The notes below the pieces were generated by a model, which searched no databases, was not told the DNA's origin, and worked only from the letters and a program-made list of their open reading frames with translations. Of a DNA stretch of 64,000 nt, positions 7,300 to 16,385 are shown one piece after another; position 1 is the first letter of the stretch, and every line of letters starts with the position of its first letter. Origin of the DNA: Halostella salina (GTDB lineage Archaea; Halobacteriota; Halobacteria; Halobacteriales; Natronoarchaeaceae). The translations under genes and the position numbers were made by a program. The stretch lies in the NCBI RefSeq assembly GCF_003675855.1, contig NZ_RCIH01000011.1, positions 1-64,000 on the forward strand, in the 5' to 3' direction.

Positions 7300-8277
7300 T
7301 CAGTCGAGCGCCACGGGCGCATCGGTCGCCGCGCTCTCCCTGATCGCGTCGATGACGGCGAGCGTCGCCGCGGCGTCCGCGGCGTCGGTCAGGGGCGTCC
7401 GCCCCTCGGCGACGCAGTCCGCGAAGTGGTCGGCCTCCAGCGCGTACTGGTCGACCGGGTCGAACGTCTCGGTGACGGTCCGGCCGTCGACCTCGTAGGA
7501 GAGCGTGGGCGTCGACACGCCGGAGGTGTTGAACGCGTCGGGGACCTCCAGCCAGCCGTCGGTCGTCTCGACGCGGTAGTACTGTGATTCGGGCGTCTCG
7601 AACCCGGAGGAGACCTGCGCGGTCGCCCCGTCGTCGTACGCCAGGGTCGCCGCGGCCTCGGTCTCGACGCCCACGCCGCGCGCGTCGTTCGTCGTTCCGA
7701 GCACGCGGTCTGGTTCCCCGAGGAACTGTCGGGTGGCGTGGATCGCGTAACAGCCCACGTCCATCAGACTCCCGCCCGCCAAGTCCGGCGAAAGGCGGAT
7801 GTCGTCGGGCGTATCGCCCATGCGGAACGAGAACCGGGACTGGACCGACCGAACCTCCCCTAGCTCCGTCTCGACGATTTCGATCGCGCGCTCGGTTCGG
7901 GGGTTGTACCGGTACATGAACGCCTCCATCAGCGTCACGCCGCGGTCGTCGCAGTACTCGCCCATCGCGCGGGCCTCCGCGGCGTCGACGCCGAGGGGTT
8001 TCTCGCAGAGGACGTGCAGGCCCGCGTCGGCCGCCCGCTTCGTCCACTCCGCGTGCAGCGCGTTCGGGAGCGGGTTGTACACCGCGTCCACATCCTTGTC
8101 TTCCAGCAGGGCCTCGTAGCTCGCGTACGACCGCGGGATCCCGTGGTCCGCCGCGGCGTCGGCCGCCCGGTCCCCGTCCCGTGACGCGACCGCGACCACG
8201 TCGTGGTCGGTGTCGTCGAGCGCGGGGATGAACGCGGTGCGAGCGATGTGTGCCGTGCTGAGAACGCCGAAGTTCAT
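7300..8277 (-). CDS. Gfo/Idh/MocA family NAD(P)-dependent oxidoreductase
   Basis: 325 aa. An N-terminal Rossmann domain starts at the first residues (NFGVLSTAHIAR). The family catalytic lysine lies in CEKPLG, and the second signature GGSLMDVGCYAIH is in the C-terminal alpha/beta domain. Such enzymes oxidise or reduce sugars and their derivatives. Haloarchaeal D-xylose dehydrogenase belongs to this family, but no xylose-pathway genes are nearby, so the substrate is open. The start at 8277 is used because the family begins a few residues before the nucleotide-binding strand; an upstream ATG at 8334 adds a non-conserved tail. Confidence 0.86.
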   Translation of the reverse strand: MNFGVLSTAHIARTAFIPALDDTDHDVVAVASRDGDRAADAAADHGIPRSYASYEALLEDKDVDAVYNPLPNALHAEWTKRAADAGLHVLCEKPLGVDAAEARAMGEYCDDRGVTLMEAFMYRYNPRTERAIEIVETELGEVRSVQSRFSFRMGDTPDDIRLSPDLAGGSLMDVGCYAIHATRQFLGEPDRVLGTTNDARGVGVETEAAATLAYDDGATAQVSSGFETPESQYYRVETTDGWLEVPDAFNTSGVSTPTLSYEVDGRTVTETFDPVDQYALEADHFADCVAEGRTPLTDAADAAATLAVIDAIRESAATDAPVALD

Positions 8278-8394
8278 GATCCACGGTTCGGCAGCGCCCG
8301 GTAAAAAGCCGTGACAAATCGACCTGTCAGCCACGGCAACGGTCCCTCACCAAGATTTAAGCCGAGACGGGTGGTAAGTAAGACCAATCAGCTC

Positions 8395-8871
8395 ATGACG
8401 ACAGACGGGGGAACGGTCGACCGGGGAACGGGGGTAACGACGATAAGCGACGGCGGCGTGTTCCGTGACGACCGGGACGAGGTGCAGGACACGACGGCGG
8501 GCGAACTGTTCGCTGAACTACAGGCGGAGAACGGAACCGACGGCCCGGACGCCGAGTTCGGGGACTCGGCCGAGGCGATCGTCGACGGGGCCGAGGGCCA
8601 CAGCCACGAGCGGTTCACCGACGGCGGCCAGGCCATCGCGGCCGGGAAGGAGGTCGAGAACCTCCTGATCCCCGACCGCGAGGAGGGCGACGAGTTCCAC
8701 TGGGTGAACACCGGCGACGGGGACGGCGACGAGTCGGCCCGGACCGCGACGGCGGTCGACGACGAGACAGCCACCGGCGACGCGAAGGGGTCACCCGACT
8801 CCGAGACGGAGGGGGCCGACGAGTCGGGCGGACTTCTCGGCAAGGTGCGGTCGCTGTTCGGCGGGCGCTGA
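8395..8871 (+). CDS. Hypothetical acidic protein with amphipathic C-terminus
   Basis: 158 aa, not recognised. It is very rich in Asp, Glu, Gly and Thr. The middle part (around ELFAELQ and ENLLIPDREEGDEFHWV) looks folded, the rest disordered. The last 14 residues (GGLLGKVRSLFGGR) could form a short amphipathic, basic helix that touches membrane or a partner. A TATA-like GATTTAA at about 8353 and codon use typical of the region support expression. The start at 8395 is preferred over 8311, which would place the TATA inside the gene. Confidence 0.65.
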   Translation: MTTDGGTVDRGTGVTTISDGGVFRDDRDEVQDTTAGELFAELQAENGTDGPDAEFGDSAEAIVDGAEGHSHERFTDGGQAIAAGKEVENLLIPDREEGDEFHWVNTGDGDGDESARTATAVDDETATGDAKGSPDSETEGADESGGLLGKVRSLFGGR

Positions 8872-8949
8872 CCACTCGACTGCTCGGTGGGGGGAGCCGA
8901 CCCGCCCGAGTCCCGAAAGTCCCTACTCCCGCGCGACCGTAGCGCCGAC

Positions 8950-9405
8950 ATGGTCGACCGCGAGGCGCTGCTTCTCGGACTGGTGCCCCCGCTTGCGTGT
9001 CTGTTGCTCGCCGTCTCCGTACGCGTGCCGGGGTCGGTTCAGGTCCCGGCAGCCGTCGTGCTCCTGCTGGCCGGCGCAGCCGGTGGCTACGTCGCCGGCA
9101 CGTTCGCCGGCGGTAGCCGACGGCGGCGCGTCCGCCATGGCTTCCTGAGCGGCGGCGTTGCCGGCCTGCTGTTCGGCGGGACGCTCGCGTACGCCATCCA
9201 CGAGAGCGCCGCGCCGCGGGAGACGCTGTACTGGTGGCTCCACTACGCCGTCGCCACGAGCACGCCGCCGGACGTGGTCGCCGCGTACGGGTACTACGTC
9301 CTCGCGGGCGTCGGGGCCGCCGCCGCGCTCGCCTACGCGGCGGGCGGGGCGGTCGCCGCCGCGGCGACGAAGACGGCAGGCTCCCGGGGGATCCGCTACA
9401 GTTAA
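8950..9405 (+). CDS. Four-helix small membrane protein (DUF5518-like)
   Basis: 151 aa with four hydrophobic segments separated by a basic loop (GGSRRRRVRHGF). Glycine-rich helices (AGAAGGYVAGTFAGG, SGGVAGLLFGG) resemble haloarchaeal DUF5518-type proteins. No catalytic residues are seen and no function is proposed. The ATG at 8950 begins just before the first helix; an earlier in-frame ATG at 8887 would add a polar leader. It lies 78 bp after the hypothetical acidic gene and before the aldo/keto reductase on the same strand. Confidence 0.65.
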   Translation: MVDREALLLGLVPPLACLLLAVSVRVPGSVQVPAAVVLLLAGAAGGYVAGTFAGGSRRRRVRHGFLSGGVAGLLFGGTLAYAIHESAAPRETLYWWLHYAVATSTPPDVVAAYGYYVLAGVGAAAALAYAAGGAVAAAATKTAGSRGIRYS

Positions 9406-9433
9406 CGGCGTCGGCTGCCGCCTTCCACCCGGT

Positions 9434-10273
9434 ATGACTGTCCCGACAAGGACGCTCCCCAGTGGCGACGAACTGCCCGCGGTCGGCGTCGGCACGTGGA
9501 ACATCTCCGGCGACACCGTCCGCGAGGCCGTCCGCGCCGGGCTGGACGCCGGCTACGCACACGTCGACACCGCCGAGGGGTACAGAAACGAGGACGCGGT
9601 CGGCGACGCCATCGCCGACTACGACCGCGAGGACGTGTTCCTCACCTCGAAGGTGCTCCCGAAGAACCTCGGCTACGAGTCCGTGCTCCAGTCCTGCGAG
9701 GCGTCGCTGGAGCGGCTCGGTACCGACTACCTCGACCTCTATCTGATCCACTGGCCGAACCCGGCGATCTCGCTCCGCGAGACGCTGGACGCGATGGCGA
9801 CGCTCCACGACGAGGGGAAGGTGCGAAACGTCGGCGTCTCGAACTTCAGCGCCTACCAGCTCTCCTGTGCACAGCACGTCTCGGACGTGCCGATCGCCGT
9901 CAACCAGATCGAGTTCCACCCGTGGTTCCAGCGGCCGGATCTCGTGGAGTACTGCCGCGAGACGGACACCGTTATCGAGGCCGCCGCGCCGCTCGCCCGC
10001 ACGGATATCTTCGGGAGCGAGGTCGTGCAGGACCTCGCCGAAACCTACGACAAATCGCCCGCGCAGGTGGTCCTCCGGTGGGCCGTCGAGAACGACGTGG
10101 TGCCGCTGCCGAAGTCCTCCTCCCCCGAGCACGTCCGCGAGAACCTCGAACTGTTCGACTGGGAACTCGACGACGCGGACCGGCAGCGCCTCGACGCGGC
10201 CGACCGCGACGAGCCGGTGTACGACTACCCCTCGCGGGACTGGACCGGCGACGTGTACGGCATCTCGGAGTAG
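9434..10273 (+). CDS. Aldo/keto reductase
   Basis: 279 aa TIM-barrel reductase. The catalytic tetrad is visible: Asp and Tyr in HVDTAEGYRNE, Lys in TSKVLPKN, and His in LIHWPNP. The NADPH-binding C-terminal part includes LPKSSSPEHVRENL. It reduces aldehydes or ketones to alcohols with NADPH; the substrate is not predictable. Length is normal for the family. It starts 28 bp after the membrane protein gene, so the two may share a transcript. Confidence 0.92.
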   Translation: MTVPTRTLPSGDELPAVGVGTWNISGDTVREAVRAGLDAGYAHVDTAEGYRNEDAVGDAIADYDREDVFLTSKVLPKNLGYESVLQSCEASLERLGTDYLDLYLIHWPNPAISLRETLDAMATLHDEGKVRNVGVSNFSAYQLSCAQHVSDVPIAVNQIEFHPWFQRPDLVEYCRETDTVIEAAAPLARTDIFGSEVVQDLAETYDKSPAQVVLRWAVENDVVPLPKSSSPEHVRENLELFDWELDDADRQRLDAADRDEPVYDYPSRDWTGDVYGISE

Positions 10274-10304
10274 CGCCGTCGGCGAGGCGTCGGTGCCGGC
10301 CGCG

Positions 10305-10616
10305 CTACTCCACGCGCTCCAGCACGATCCGGTCCTCGAACCGCCCACGCCGCTCGGCTTTCTCCGCGCGGATCGCGTCGAGTTCGTCCGCCGTCAGCCC
10401 TTCCAGTTCCCGGAGGGCGTGGACTACTTCGAGCACGTCCGCCAGTTCCCCGGGGTCGCTGTCCTCGCGATACTCCCGGACCTCCTCGTCGAGTTTCTCG
10501 CGGAGGCGGCGCGCGTACTCCGCGTCGTCCGCGACGTGGGTAACGGGGCGCTCGCCGGTTTCCTCGATCACCGCGGGGATCCGGTCCCGGACGAGCTTGT
10601 CGTACTCGCGTGTCAT
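10305..10616 (-). CDS. MazG-like nucleotide pyrophosphohydrolase (all-alpha NTP-PPase)
   Basis: 103 aa. It begins with YDKLVRDRIP, the hallmark of a small house-cleaning NTP pyrophosphatase subgroup, and carries the metal-binding acidic helices KLDEEVREY and ELADVLEVVHAL (ExxE and ExxD pattern). Such enzymes hydrolyse non-canonical nucleoside triphosphates to monophosphates. It is transcribed away from sucD, whose end is 60 bp upstream, and converges with the aldo/keto reductase. Confidence 0.85.
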   Translation of the reverse strand: MTREYDKLVRDRIPAVIEETGERPVTHVADDAEYARRLREKLDEEVREYREDSDPGELADVLEVVHALRELEGLTADELDAIRAEKAERRGRFEDRIVLERVE

Positions 10617-10675
10617 GCCCGTGGCTTGCAGGGAGGCGCGGCAAAAAAGCGGTGAGTGACGCGGTCGGTGACGGC

Positions 10676-11545
10676 CTACAGCAGGTCCTCGACGGCGTCG
10701 GCGACCTCCTCGGGGGTGTCGCCGACGGGGACGCCCGCGTCGTTCAGGGCGTTGATCTTCGACTCGGCGGTGCCGGTGCCGCTGCCGGAGACGATGGCCC
10801 CCGCGTGGCCCATGCGCTTGCCCGGCGGCGCGGTGCGGCCGGCGATGAAGCCGGCGACCGGCGTGTCCATGTACTCGGCGATGTACTTGGCGGCCTGCTC
10901 CTCGTCCTCGCCGCCGATCTCGCCGCACATGACGACGGCCTCGGTGTCCTCGTCGGCCTCGAACAGCTCGAGGGCGTCGACGAAGTCCGTGCCGATGATC
11001 GGGTCGCCGCCGATGCCGATGGCGGTCGTCTGGCCGAGCCCGCGGTCGGTGAGGTTGTCGACGACCTGGTAGGTCAGCGTGCCCGACCGGGAGACGAGTC
11101 CGACGTTGCCCGAGGAGAAGATGTTGCCGGGCAGGATGCCCAGTTTCGCCTCGCCGGGCGTGATGATGCCGGGGCAGTTCGGCCCGATGAGGCGGGTGTC
11201 GACCTCCTGCAGACGCTTGTTCACGCGGGCCATGTCCTGCGTCGGGATGCCCTCCGTGATGGCGACCGCGAGGTCGATCGGCGCGTCGAGCGCCTCGAAG
11301 ACGGCGTCGCCGGCGAAGGCCGGCGGGACGAAGATCACCGATGCGTCGGCGTCCTCCTCGCGGGCCGCGCCCTCGACGGTGTCGTAGACGGGGACGCCGT
11401 GGACCTCCTGACCGCCCTTGCCCGGCACCGCGCCGGCCACGACGTTGGTGCCGTACTCGATCATCTGCTCGGCGTGGAAGTTGCCCTCCCCGCCGGTGAT
11501 ACCCTGCACGATGACTCGGGTGTCGTCGTCGACTAGAACACTCAT
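10676..11545 (-). CDS. sucD: Succinyl-CoA synthetase (ADP-forming) alpha subunit
   Basis: 289 aa. The CoA-binding Rossmann domain starts at residue 1 ([19 protein letters not shown]). The phosphorylated histidine is in the family motif around [13 protein letters not shown], and [13 protein letters not shown] is the CoA/phosphate loop. With SucC it converts succinyl-CoA, ADP and phosphate to succinate, CoA and ATP in the citric acid cycle. Its start overlaps the sucC stop by 4 bp (ATGA), so the two subunits are translationally coupled. Confidence 0.97.
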   Translation of the reverse strand: MSVLVDDDTRVIVQGITGGEGNFHAEQMIEYGTNVVAGAVPGKGGQEVHGVPVYDTVEGAAREEDADASVIFVPPAFAGDAVFEALDAPIDLAVAITEGIPTQDMARVNKRLQEVDTRLIGPNCPGIITPGEAKLGILPGNIFSSGNVGLVSRSGTLTYQVVDNLTDRGLGQTTAIGIGGDPIIGTDFVDALELFEADEDTEAVVMCGEIGGEDEEQAAKYIAEYMDTPVAGFIAGRTAPPGKRMGHAGAIVSGSGTGTAESKINALNDAGVPVGDTPEEVADAVEDLL

Positions 11546-12687
11546 GCTTCCACCTCCGCGTAGTCGACCGCACGCTGGACCGCGTCCTCCAGCGTCTGTT
11601 CGACGGTGACCAGATCCTCGTTCAGGATCTCGAGTCCCTCCTCCCAGTTGGTGCCCGCGAGGCGCACGACGACGGGCTTCGGGATCTCGTCGAACTGCTC
11701 CAGGGCCTCGTTGATGCCGCGTGCGACCTCGTCGCCGCGGGTGATGCCGCCGAAGATGTTGAACACGACGCTGTCGACGTTGTCGTCGGAGAACACCATG
11801 TCCAGCGCGTTCGCGATGCGCTCGGCCTTCGCGCCGCCGCCCACGTCGAGGAAGTTGGCGGGCGCGCCGCCGTAGTAGTCCACGAGGTCGAGCGTCGTCA
11901 TCACGAGGCCCGCGCCGTTGCCGATGATGCCGACGTTGCCGTCGAGCCGGACGTAGTCGAAGCCGTACTCGTCGGCCTTCTCCTCCAGTTCGTCGCCGCT
12001 CGCGGACTCGTCCTCCATCTCCGCGATCTCGGGCTGACGGAACAGGGCGTCCTCGTCGATGTTCATGACCGCGTCGGCCGCGATGACCTCGTCGTCGCTC
12101 GTGACCATCAGCGGGTTGATCTCGGCGTCAGCGCCGTCCTTGTCGTCCCACAGCTGGTACAGCGTCCGGAGGACGCTCGCCACGTCGTTGGCGACGGCGC
12201 GGTCGACGCCGGCCTCGTAGACGGCCTTCCGGGCCTGGTAGGGGTGCATCCCGAACGCGGGGTCGACGTGCTCGCGCACGATGGCGTCGGGGTCCTCCTC
12301 GGCGACCTCCTCGATGTTGACGCCGCCGCGGGTCGACACCATGGCCACGGGCTTGCCCTCGCCGCGGTCCATCGTGACGCCGACGTACAGCTCGTTGACG
12401 AAGTCGACGGCTTCCTCGACGAGCACCTGGTCGACGTGGATCCCTTTGAGGTCCATTCCGAGGATCGACTCGGCGGCCTCGCGGGCCTCCTCGTCGCTCT
12501 CGACCAGCTTGATCCCGCCTGCTTTGCCGCGTCCGCCGACCTGTACCTGCGCCTTGACGGCCACCGGGTAGCCGATCTCCCCCGCCGCTGCCAGGACCCC
12601 GTCGACGCTGTCCGCCAGTTCGGAGGCGGGCGTCGGGATCCCGGCGTCGGCGAAGACTCCCTTCGCCTGGTACTCGTGCAGTTTCAT
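11542..12687 (-). CDS. sucC: Succinyl-CoA synthetase (ADP-forming) beta subunit
   Basis: 381 aa. An ATP-grasp domain begins with [16 protein letters not shown] and contains [15 protein letters not shown] (nucleotide binding). The C-terminal CoA-ligase domain has FLDVGGGA and [13 protein letters not shown]. It forms the heteromer with SucD, which overlaps its 3' end by 4 bp. The start at 12687 matches the universal MKLHEYQ beginning; an earlier ATG at 12741 would add 18 unrelated residues. Confidence 0.97.
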   Translation of the reverse strand: MKLHEYQAKGVFADAGIPTPASELADSVDGVLAAAGEIGYPVAVKAQVQVGGRGKAGGIKLVESDEEAREAAESILGMDLKGIHVDQVLVEEAVDFVNELYVGVTMDRGEGKPVAMVSTRGGVNIEEVAEEDPDAIVREHVDPAFGMHPYQARKAVYEAGVDRAVANDVASVLRTLYQLWDDKDGADAEINPLMVTSDDEVIAADAVMNIDEDALFRQPEIAEMEDESASGDELEEKADEYGFDYVRLDGNVGIIGNGAGLVMTTLDLVDYYGGAPANFLDVGGGAKAERIANALDMVFSDDNVDSVVFNIFGGITRGDEVARGINEALEQFDEIPKPVVVRLAGTNWEEGLEILNEDLVTVEQTLEDAVQRAVDYAEVEA

Positions 12688-12798
12688 TATTGGCTCGGTC
12701 GGTACTTCCGAGGACGGCGAGTTAGTTGTGTCGAAAGTCACAGGCGCGGCCGCAGCCGCGGCCGACGGTCGTCCTGACGCGGCCCGAGACTGACACGC

Positions 12799-14457
12799 TC
12801 ACGCCGCGTCGACGGTCCGCTCGAACTCCGCGATCCCCGCGTCACTGCCCGCGACGAACACCTCGTCGTCGGCCCGGACCGTCTCCCGCTCGCCGGTGTG
12901 GACGACCCCGTCACGCAGGACGCCGGCGACGGTCCAGCCCCGTTCCGCGTTCTGCCTGACAGCCCGGATCGACTCGCCGGCGAACGGGTCCCCGTCGGCC
13001 CGGACGACGCGGATCTGGCTCGCCGGGTCGACGACGCGCTCGCCGTGGACCTCCGAGGCCACGAGCCGGGCGCAGACGCGCTGGATCGACAGCACGTAGT
13101 CCGCGCCCGCCCGGAACGCCGCCGACGCCTTCTCGTCGTCGGTCACCCGGGCCAGTATCTCCACGTCGTCGGACAGCGAGCGGGCCATCGCGACGGTCAG
13201 CAGCGCCGTCGCGTCGTCGTCGACGGTGACGACCAGCGCCGTCGCGTCCTCGATGCCGGCTTCCCGGAGCGTCTCGGGTTCCGTCACGTCGCCCACCACG
13301 TCCGGGTTCGTCGCCGCCGACTCGTCGACGGTCGTCGCCGACACGTCCGCCGGGAGCGCGTCGACAGCCGCTTCCCCGCCCTCCCCACAGCCCGCGACGA
13401 CGACCCGGGAGTGGTCGGCGACCCGCGAGACGCGCACGCCGCCCAGGTCGTTCACCACGTCGTCGATCTCGTCGACGGGCCCCGCGACGACCAGCACCGC
13501 GTTCGGCGTGAGCCGCTCGTCGGGCGAGGGCGGCAGGCGGAACTCCCCGTCGAACCACCCCGCGACGAGCGTCAGGTTCGGGTGCCCCGCCAGCGGCGAG
13601 TTCCGCACCTCCACGCCGTGGAGCGGGCTGTTCCGGCGGACGAGTATCTCCCGGATCGCCACGGCGTCGTCGTCGTTCACCCCGTTTCGCGCGACCGGCG
13701 TCGTCGCCTTCTCGGCGAGTCGCTGGCCGATGAGGGCGTTCGGCGCGATCCCCCGGTCCACGCCGACCTCGGTGAGCGCCGCCTTCCGCCGCGTCGAGGG
13801 GAGGAAGCTGATCACCCGAAGCTCATCGTTTGCCTCCAGCGCCGTCAGCACGATGCTTGCGGTGCCCTCGCCGGCGTCGGTGATGAGGAGGTTCGCCCGC
13901 TCGACGGTGGCGCGGTCGAGGTCCGCCCGGGTCTCGGGGTCGCCGTGTATCGCCTGGTACCCGTCATCGGAGAGCCGCTTTGCATCCTCCCGGTCGGACT
14001 CGATGAGGACGTAGTCCACGTCGAGCGCTTCGAGTTCCTCCAGCAGGAGTTCGGCGTTGCGCTGGTACTCCGCGACGACGACGTGCTCGTCTTTCGTCGT
14101 GAGCCGGTCGTCGAGGTTCAGCGGCGTCCGTTCGAACAGCGGAATGACCAGCACGCGCAGGGTGACGAAGCCGATGATGACGCCGGTGAGCTGGATCGTC
14201 ACCATCAGCACGTTCATCGCCGGCGTGTCCCACGGCGCGTCCGCGCCGTATCCGGTCGTCGTCATCGTCTCGACGACCGTCTGGAACGACCGGAAGACCG
14301 ACTGCGGGCGACGTTCGAGCGCCAACATCCCCCAGTTGTAGACGAACGTGAACAGGAGAACGACGGTGCCGAGCCCGACGACGAACTTGAGCAGCAGCCG
14401 CTGGCGCTGTGAGAGGTCCCGTGGCCGAAGCCCCCTGATGTCCCGGAGTTCGCGCAT
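12799..14457 (-). CDS. Ion-channel protein with two RCK (TrkA-N/TrkA-C) units, probably a K+ channel
   Basis: 552 aa. Two N-terminal helices flank the K+ selectivity filter TTTGYGA at residues 66-72, so this is a two-TM pore. RCK1 follows from about residue 126; its first strand reads HVVVAEYQRNAELL and lacks the usual GxGxxG. A TrkA-C domain comes next, then RCK2, which begins SRVVVAGCGEGGEA with glycines kept, and a second TrkA-C at the end. The fused tandem RCK layout would give a gating ring, as in MthK and BK channels, controlled by nucleotides or ions. It lies upstream of sucC on the same strand (111 bp gap). Confidence 0.9.
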   Translation of the reverse strand: MRELRDIRGLRPRDLSQRQRLLLKFVVGLGTVVLLFTFVYNWGMLALERRPQSVFRSFQTVVETMTTTGYGADAPWDTPAMNVLMVTIQLTGVIIGFVTLRVLVIPLFERTPLNLDDRLTTKDEHVVVAEYQRNAELLLEELEALDVDYVLIESDREDAKRLSDDGYQAIHGDPETRADLDRATVERANLLITDAGEGTASIVLTALEANDELRVISFLPSTRRKAALTEVGVDRGIAPNALIGQRLAEKATTPVARNGVNDDDAVAIREILVRRNSPLHGVEVRNSPLAGHPNLTLVAGWFDGEFRLPPSPDERLTPNAVLVVAGPVDEIDDVVNDLGGVRVSRVADHSRVVVAGCGEGGEAAVDALPADVSATTVDESAATNPDVVGDVTEPETLREAGIEDATALVVTVDDDATALLTVAMARSLSDDVEILARVTDDEKASAAFRAGADYVLSIQRVCARLVASEVHGERVVDPASQIRVVRADGDPFAGESIRAVRQNAERGWTVAGVLRDGVVHTGERETVRADDEVFVAGSDAGIAEFERTVDAA

Positions 14458-14549
14458 TCTGGTGTCAGTCGATATGACTGCGCTCCGGGTATAAACTCTG
14501 TCACGCCATCCCGTCGGCGCGGCTCCGGGGCCGGAGCAGTGTGACGCGC

Positions 14550-14825
14550 CTACGCCAGGATGCGGTCGGCCAGTTCCCGAGCCCGCTGGATCCGATCGTC
14601 GGCCTCGGGGTGGCCGCTCCCGTCGACTTCGGCGAGCAGGTCCCGGACGTGACCGACGCGCTCCTCGACGGTCGACACCGGCAGATCACTCTCGGCGAGG
14701 TCAGCCGCGACGGCCTCCGCCTCCCCGATCCACCGCGCCGCATTGCGCTCGACGGGCAGTTCGGCGGTCGCAGCCAGCGCGTCGTGGAGGGCCGCGAGGC
14801 GTCGGTCGCGCTCGGCGTCGTCCAT
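14550..14825 (-). CDS. Small helical hypothetical protein
   Basis: 91 aa, unrecognised. It is predicted all-helical with charged heptad-like stretches (ERDRRLAALHDALAATAELP, VEERVGHVRDLLAEVD, DRIQRARELADRILA). No cysteines, signal peptide or membrane segment are present. It starts divergently from the F420-dependent oxidoreductase gene and is followed by the K+ channel gene (93 bp). Its acidic composition and GC-rich third positions indicate a real gene. Confidence 0.62.
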   Translation of the reverse strand: MDDAERDRRLAALHDALAATAELPVERNAARWIGEAEAVAADLAESDLPVSTVEERVGHVRDLLAEVDGSGHPEADDRIQRARELADRILA

Positions 14826-14927
14826 GCGCGGCTCCAGGCGGCCCGGCGTCGTGACCCTTTCGCCCCGCCGGTGACAGGTCGTCGGCACCACACCGATGCT
14901 TAACCGCGTCGTCGTGGGAGGGCGACC

Positions 14928-15881
14928 ATGCCCGAGTTCGGCTTCGCGCTGTCGAGCGAACTGCACGGTCCGAACGAACTCGTCGACCACGCCGTCCGCG
15001 CCGAGGAGCTGGGGTTCGACTACCTGACCGTCTCGGACCACTACCACCCGTGGATCCCCGCCCAGGGCGAGAGTCCGTTCGTCTGGACGACGCTCGGCGG
15101 CGTCGCCCGCGCGGTCGATGGGATCCCGATCGACACCGGCGTCACGTGCCCGATCATGCGGATCCACCCGGCGATCGTCGCACAGGCCGCAGCGACGGCG
15201 GCGACGATGCATCCGGGAACGTTCTCGCTGGGCGTCGGCACCGGCGAGGCGCTGAACGAGCACGTCACCGGGGAGCACTGGCCCGAACAGCCAGTCCGTC
15301 TGGAGATGCTGGAGGAGGCCGTCGCGGTGATCCGGAAGCTCTGGTCCGGCGAGCAGGTGAGCCACCACGGGACCCACTTCGACGTGCAGAACGCGCGCCT
15401 GTTCACGCTCCCGGAGTCGGAGCCGGCGATCCACGTCTCGGCGTACGGCGAACGCGCCGCCCGGACGGCCGCTGCGATCGGCGACGGGCTCGTCTCGGTC
15501 GGCCCGCAGGCGACCGTCGCCGACGCCTTCGCGGACGCCGGGGGCGAGGGGCCGAAGTACGCACAGCTGACGCTCTCCTACGCCGAAACCGAGGACGAGG
15601 CCGTCGACGCCGCGTACGAACGCTGGCCGAACACCGCGCTCGCCGGCGAGCTAAGCTCCCTGCTTCCCACGCCGGTCCACTTCGACCAGGCCTGCGAGAT
15701 GGTCGCCCCTGGGGACATCGCCGAGGGGAGCACCGTCACGGACCCGGACCCGGACGCGCATATCGAGACCGTCGAGCAGTTCGTGGACGCGGGCTACGAC
15801 CACGTCACCCTCCATCAGGTCGCGCCGGACGTGGAGGGGCTGCTGGAGTTCTACGCCGAGGAAGTGATGCCGTCGTTCTGA
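14928..15881 (+). CDS. F420-dependent LLM-class oxidoreductase (TIGR03557-like)
   Basis: 317 aa luciferase-like TIM barrel. It starts EFGFALSSELHGPNELVDHA. The motif TVSDHYHPW and the HPAIVAQAAAT segment are typical of F420-dependent glucose-6-phosphate-dehydrogenase-like enzymes of the TIGR03557 group, followed by GVGTGEALNEH, which contacts the F420 phosphate. It probably transfers hydride between coenzyme F420 and an unknown alcohol or sugar phosphate. Haloarchaea make F420, so the cofactor is plausible. Confidence 0.88.
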   Translation: MPEFGFALSSELHGPNELVDHAVRAEELGFDYLTVSDHYHPWIPAQGESPFVWTTLGGVARAVDGIPIDTGVTCPIMRIHPAIVAQAAATAATMHPGTFSLGVGTGEALNEHVTGEHWPEQPVRLEMLEEAVAVIRKLWSGEQVSHHGTHFDVQNARLFTLPESEPAIHVSAYGERAARTAAAIGDGLVSVGPQATVADAFADAGGEGPKYAQLTLSYAETEDEAVDAAYERWPNTALAGELSSLLPTPVHFDQACEMVAPGDIAEGSTVTDPDPDAHIETVEQFVDAGYDHVTLHQVAPDVEGLLEFYAEEVMPSF

Positions 15882-15902
15882 CCGTCCTCGCCGACACCGG
15901 CC

Positions 15903-16361
15903 TCACAGGGCGTTCCCGTGTTCGTCTATCTCCCCGCGGACGACCCGTGTCGACGAGATCCGTTCCCCGTCGTCGGCCAGTACATGCGGGACCACGACCT
16001 GCTCCAGCGGCTCGAACCCGCGGTCCGTCCGCCGCCGGTTGATCTCGGCCACCCGGTCGTCCGTCTCGGGCGAGACGACGATGGCGTCGAGCGTCGGGTC
16101 GTCGTCCGCGAAGCCGTACTCGTCCTCGATCCGCCGGATCTCGATGTCGCGGCCGTGTTCGTCGAGGCGGTCGACCTCGGTCGCCACCCGTTCGCGGCGC
16201 TGTTCGAACGGCGGCACCGGGCGGTCCCGCGAGGACCGGGCCAACTCGTCGCTCGTGAGGCCGACGACGACCCCCTCATCGCCCCGCTCCAGCGCCGCCT
16301 CGAACAGGGCGCGGTGGCCGTCGTGGACCGGGCCGAACGTGCCGGCGACGACGACGCGCAT
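15903..16361 (-). CDS. coaD: Phosphopantetheine adenylyltransferase, archaeal type
   Basis: 152 aa nucleotidyltransferase. The HxGH motif lies in GTFGPVHDGH near residues 7-16, and ISSTRVV near the C-terminus is the second signature. It makes dephospho-CoA from 4'-phosphopantetheine and ATP, the fourth step of CoA synthesis. The sequence fits the archaeal group (COG1019), which differs from bacterial CoaD. It converges with the F420-dependent enzyme with a 21-bp gap. Confidence 0.9.
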   Translation of the reverse strand: MRVVVAGTFGPVHDGHRALFEAALERGDEGVVVGLTSDELARSSRDRPVPPFEQRRERVATEVDRLDEHGRDIEIRRIEDEYGFADDDPTLDAIVVSPETDDRVAEINRRRTDRGFEPLEQVVVPHVLADDGERISSTRVVRGEIDEHGNAL

Positions 16362-16385
16362 ACTGGCCGTTTGACGCGGACTCGC

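Noticed and set aside
8615-10348. Minus-strand frame of 577 codons across 8.6-10.3 kb
   Set aside because: It runs antisense to the membrane protein and the aldo/keto reductase, both of which have family motifs; its own translation is basic and low-complexity.
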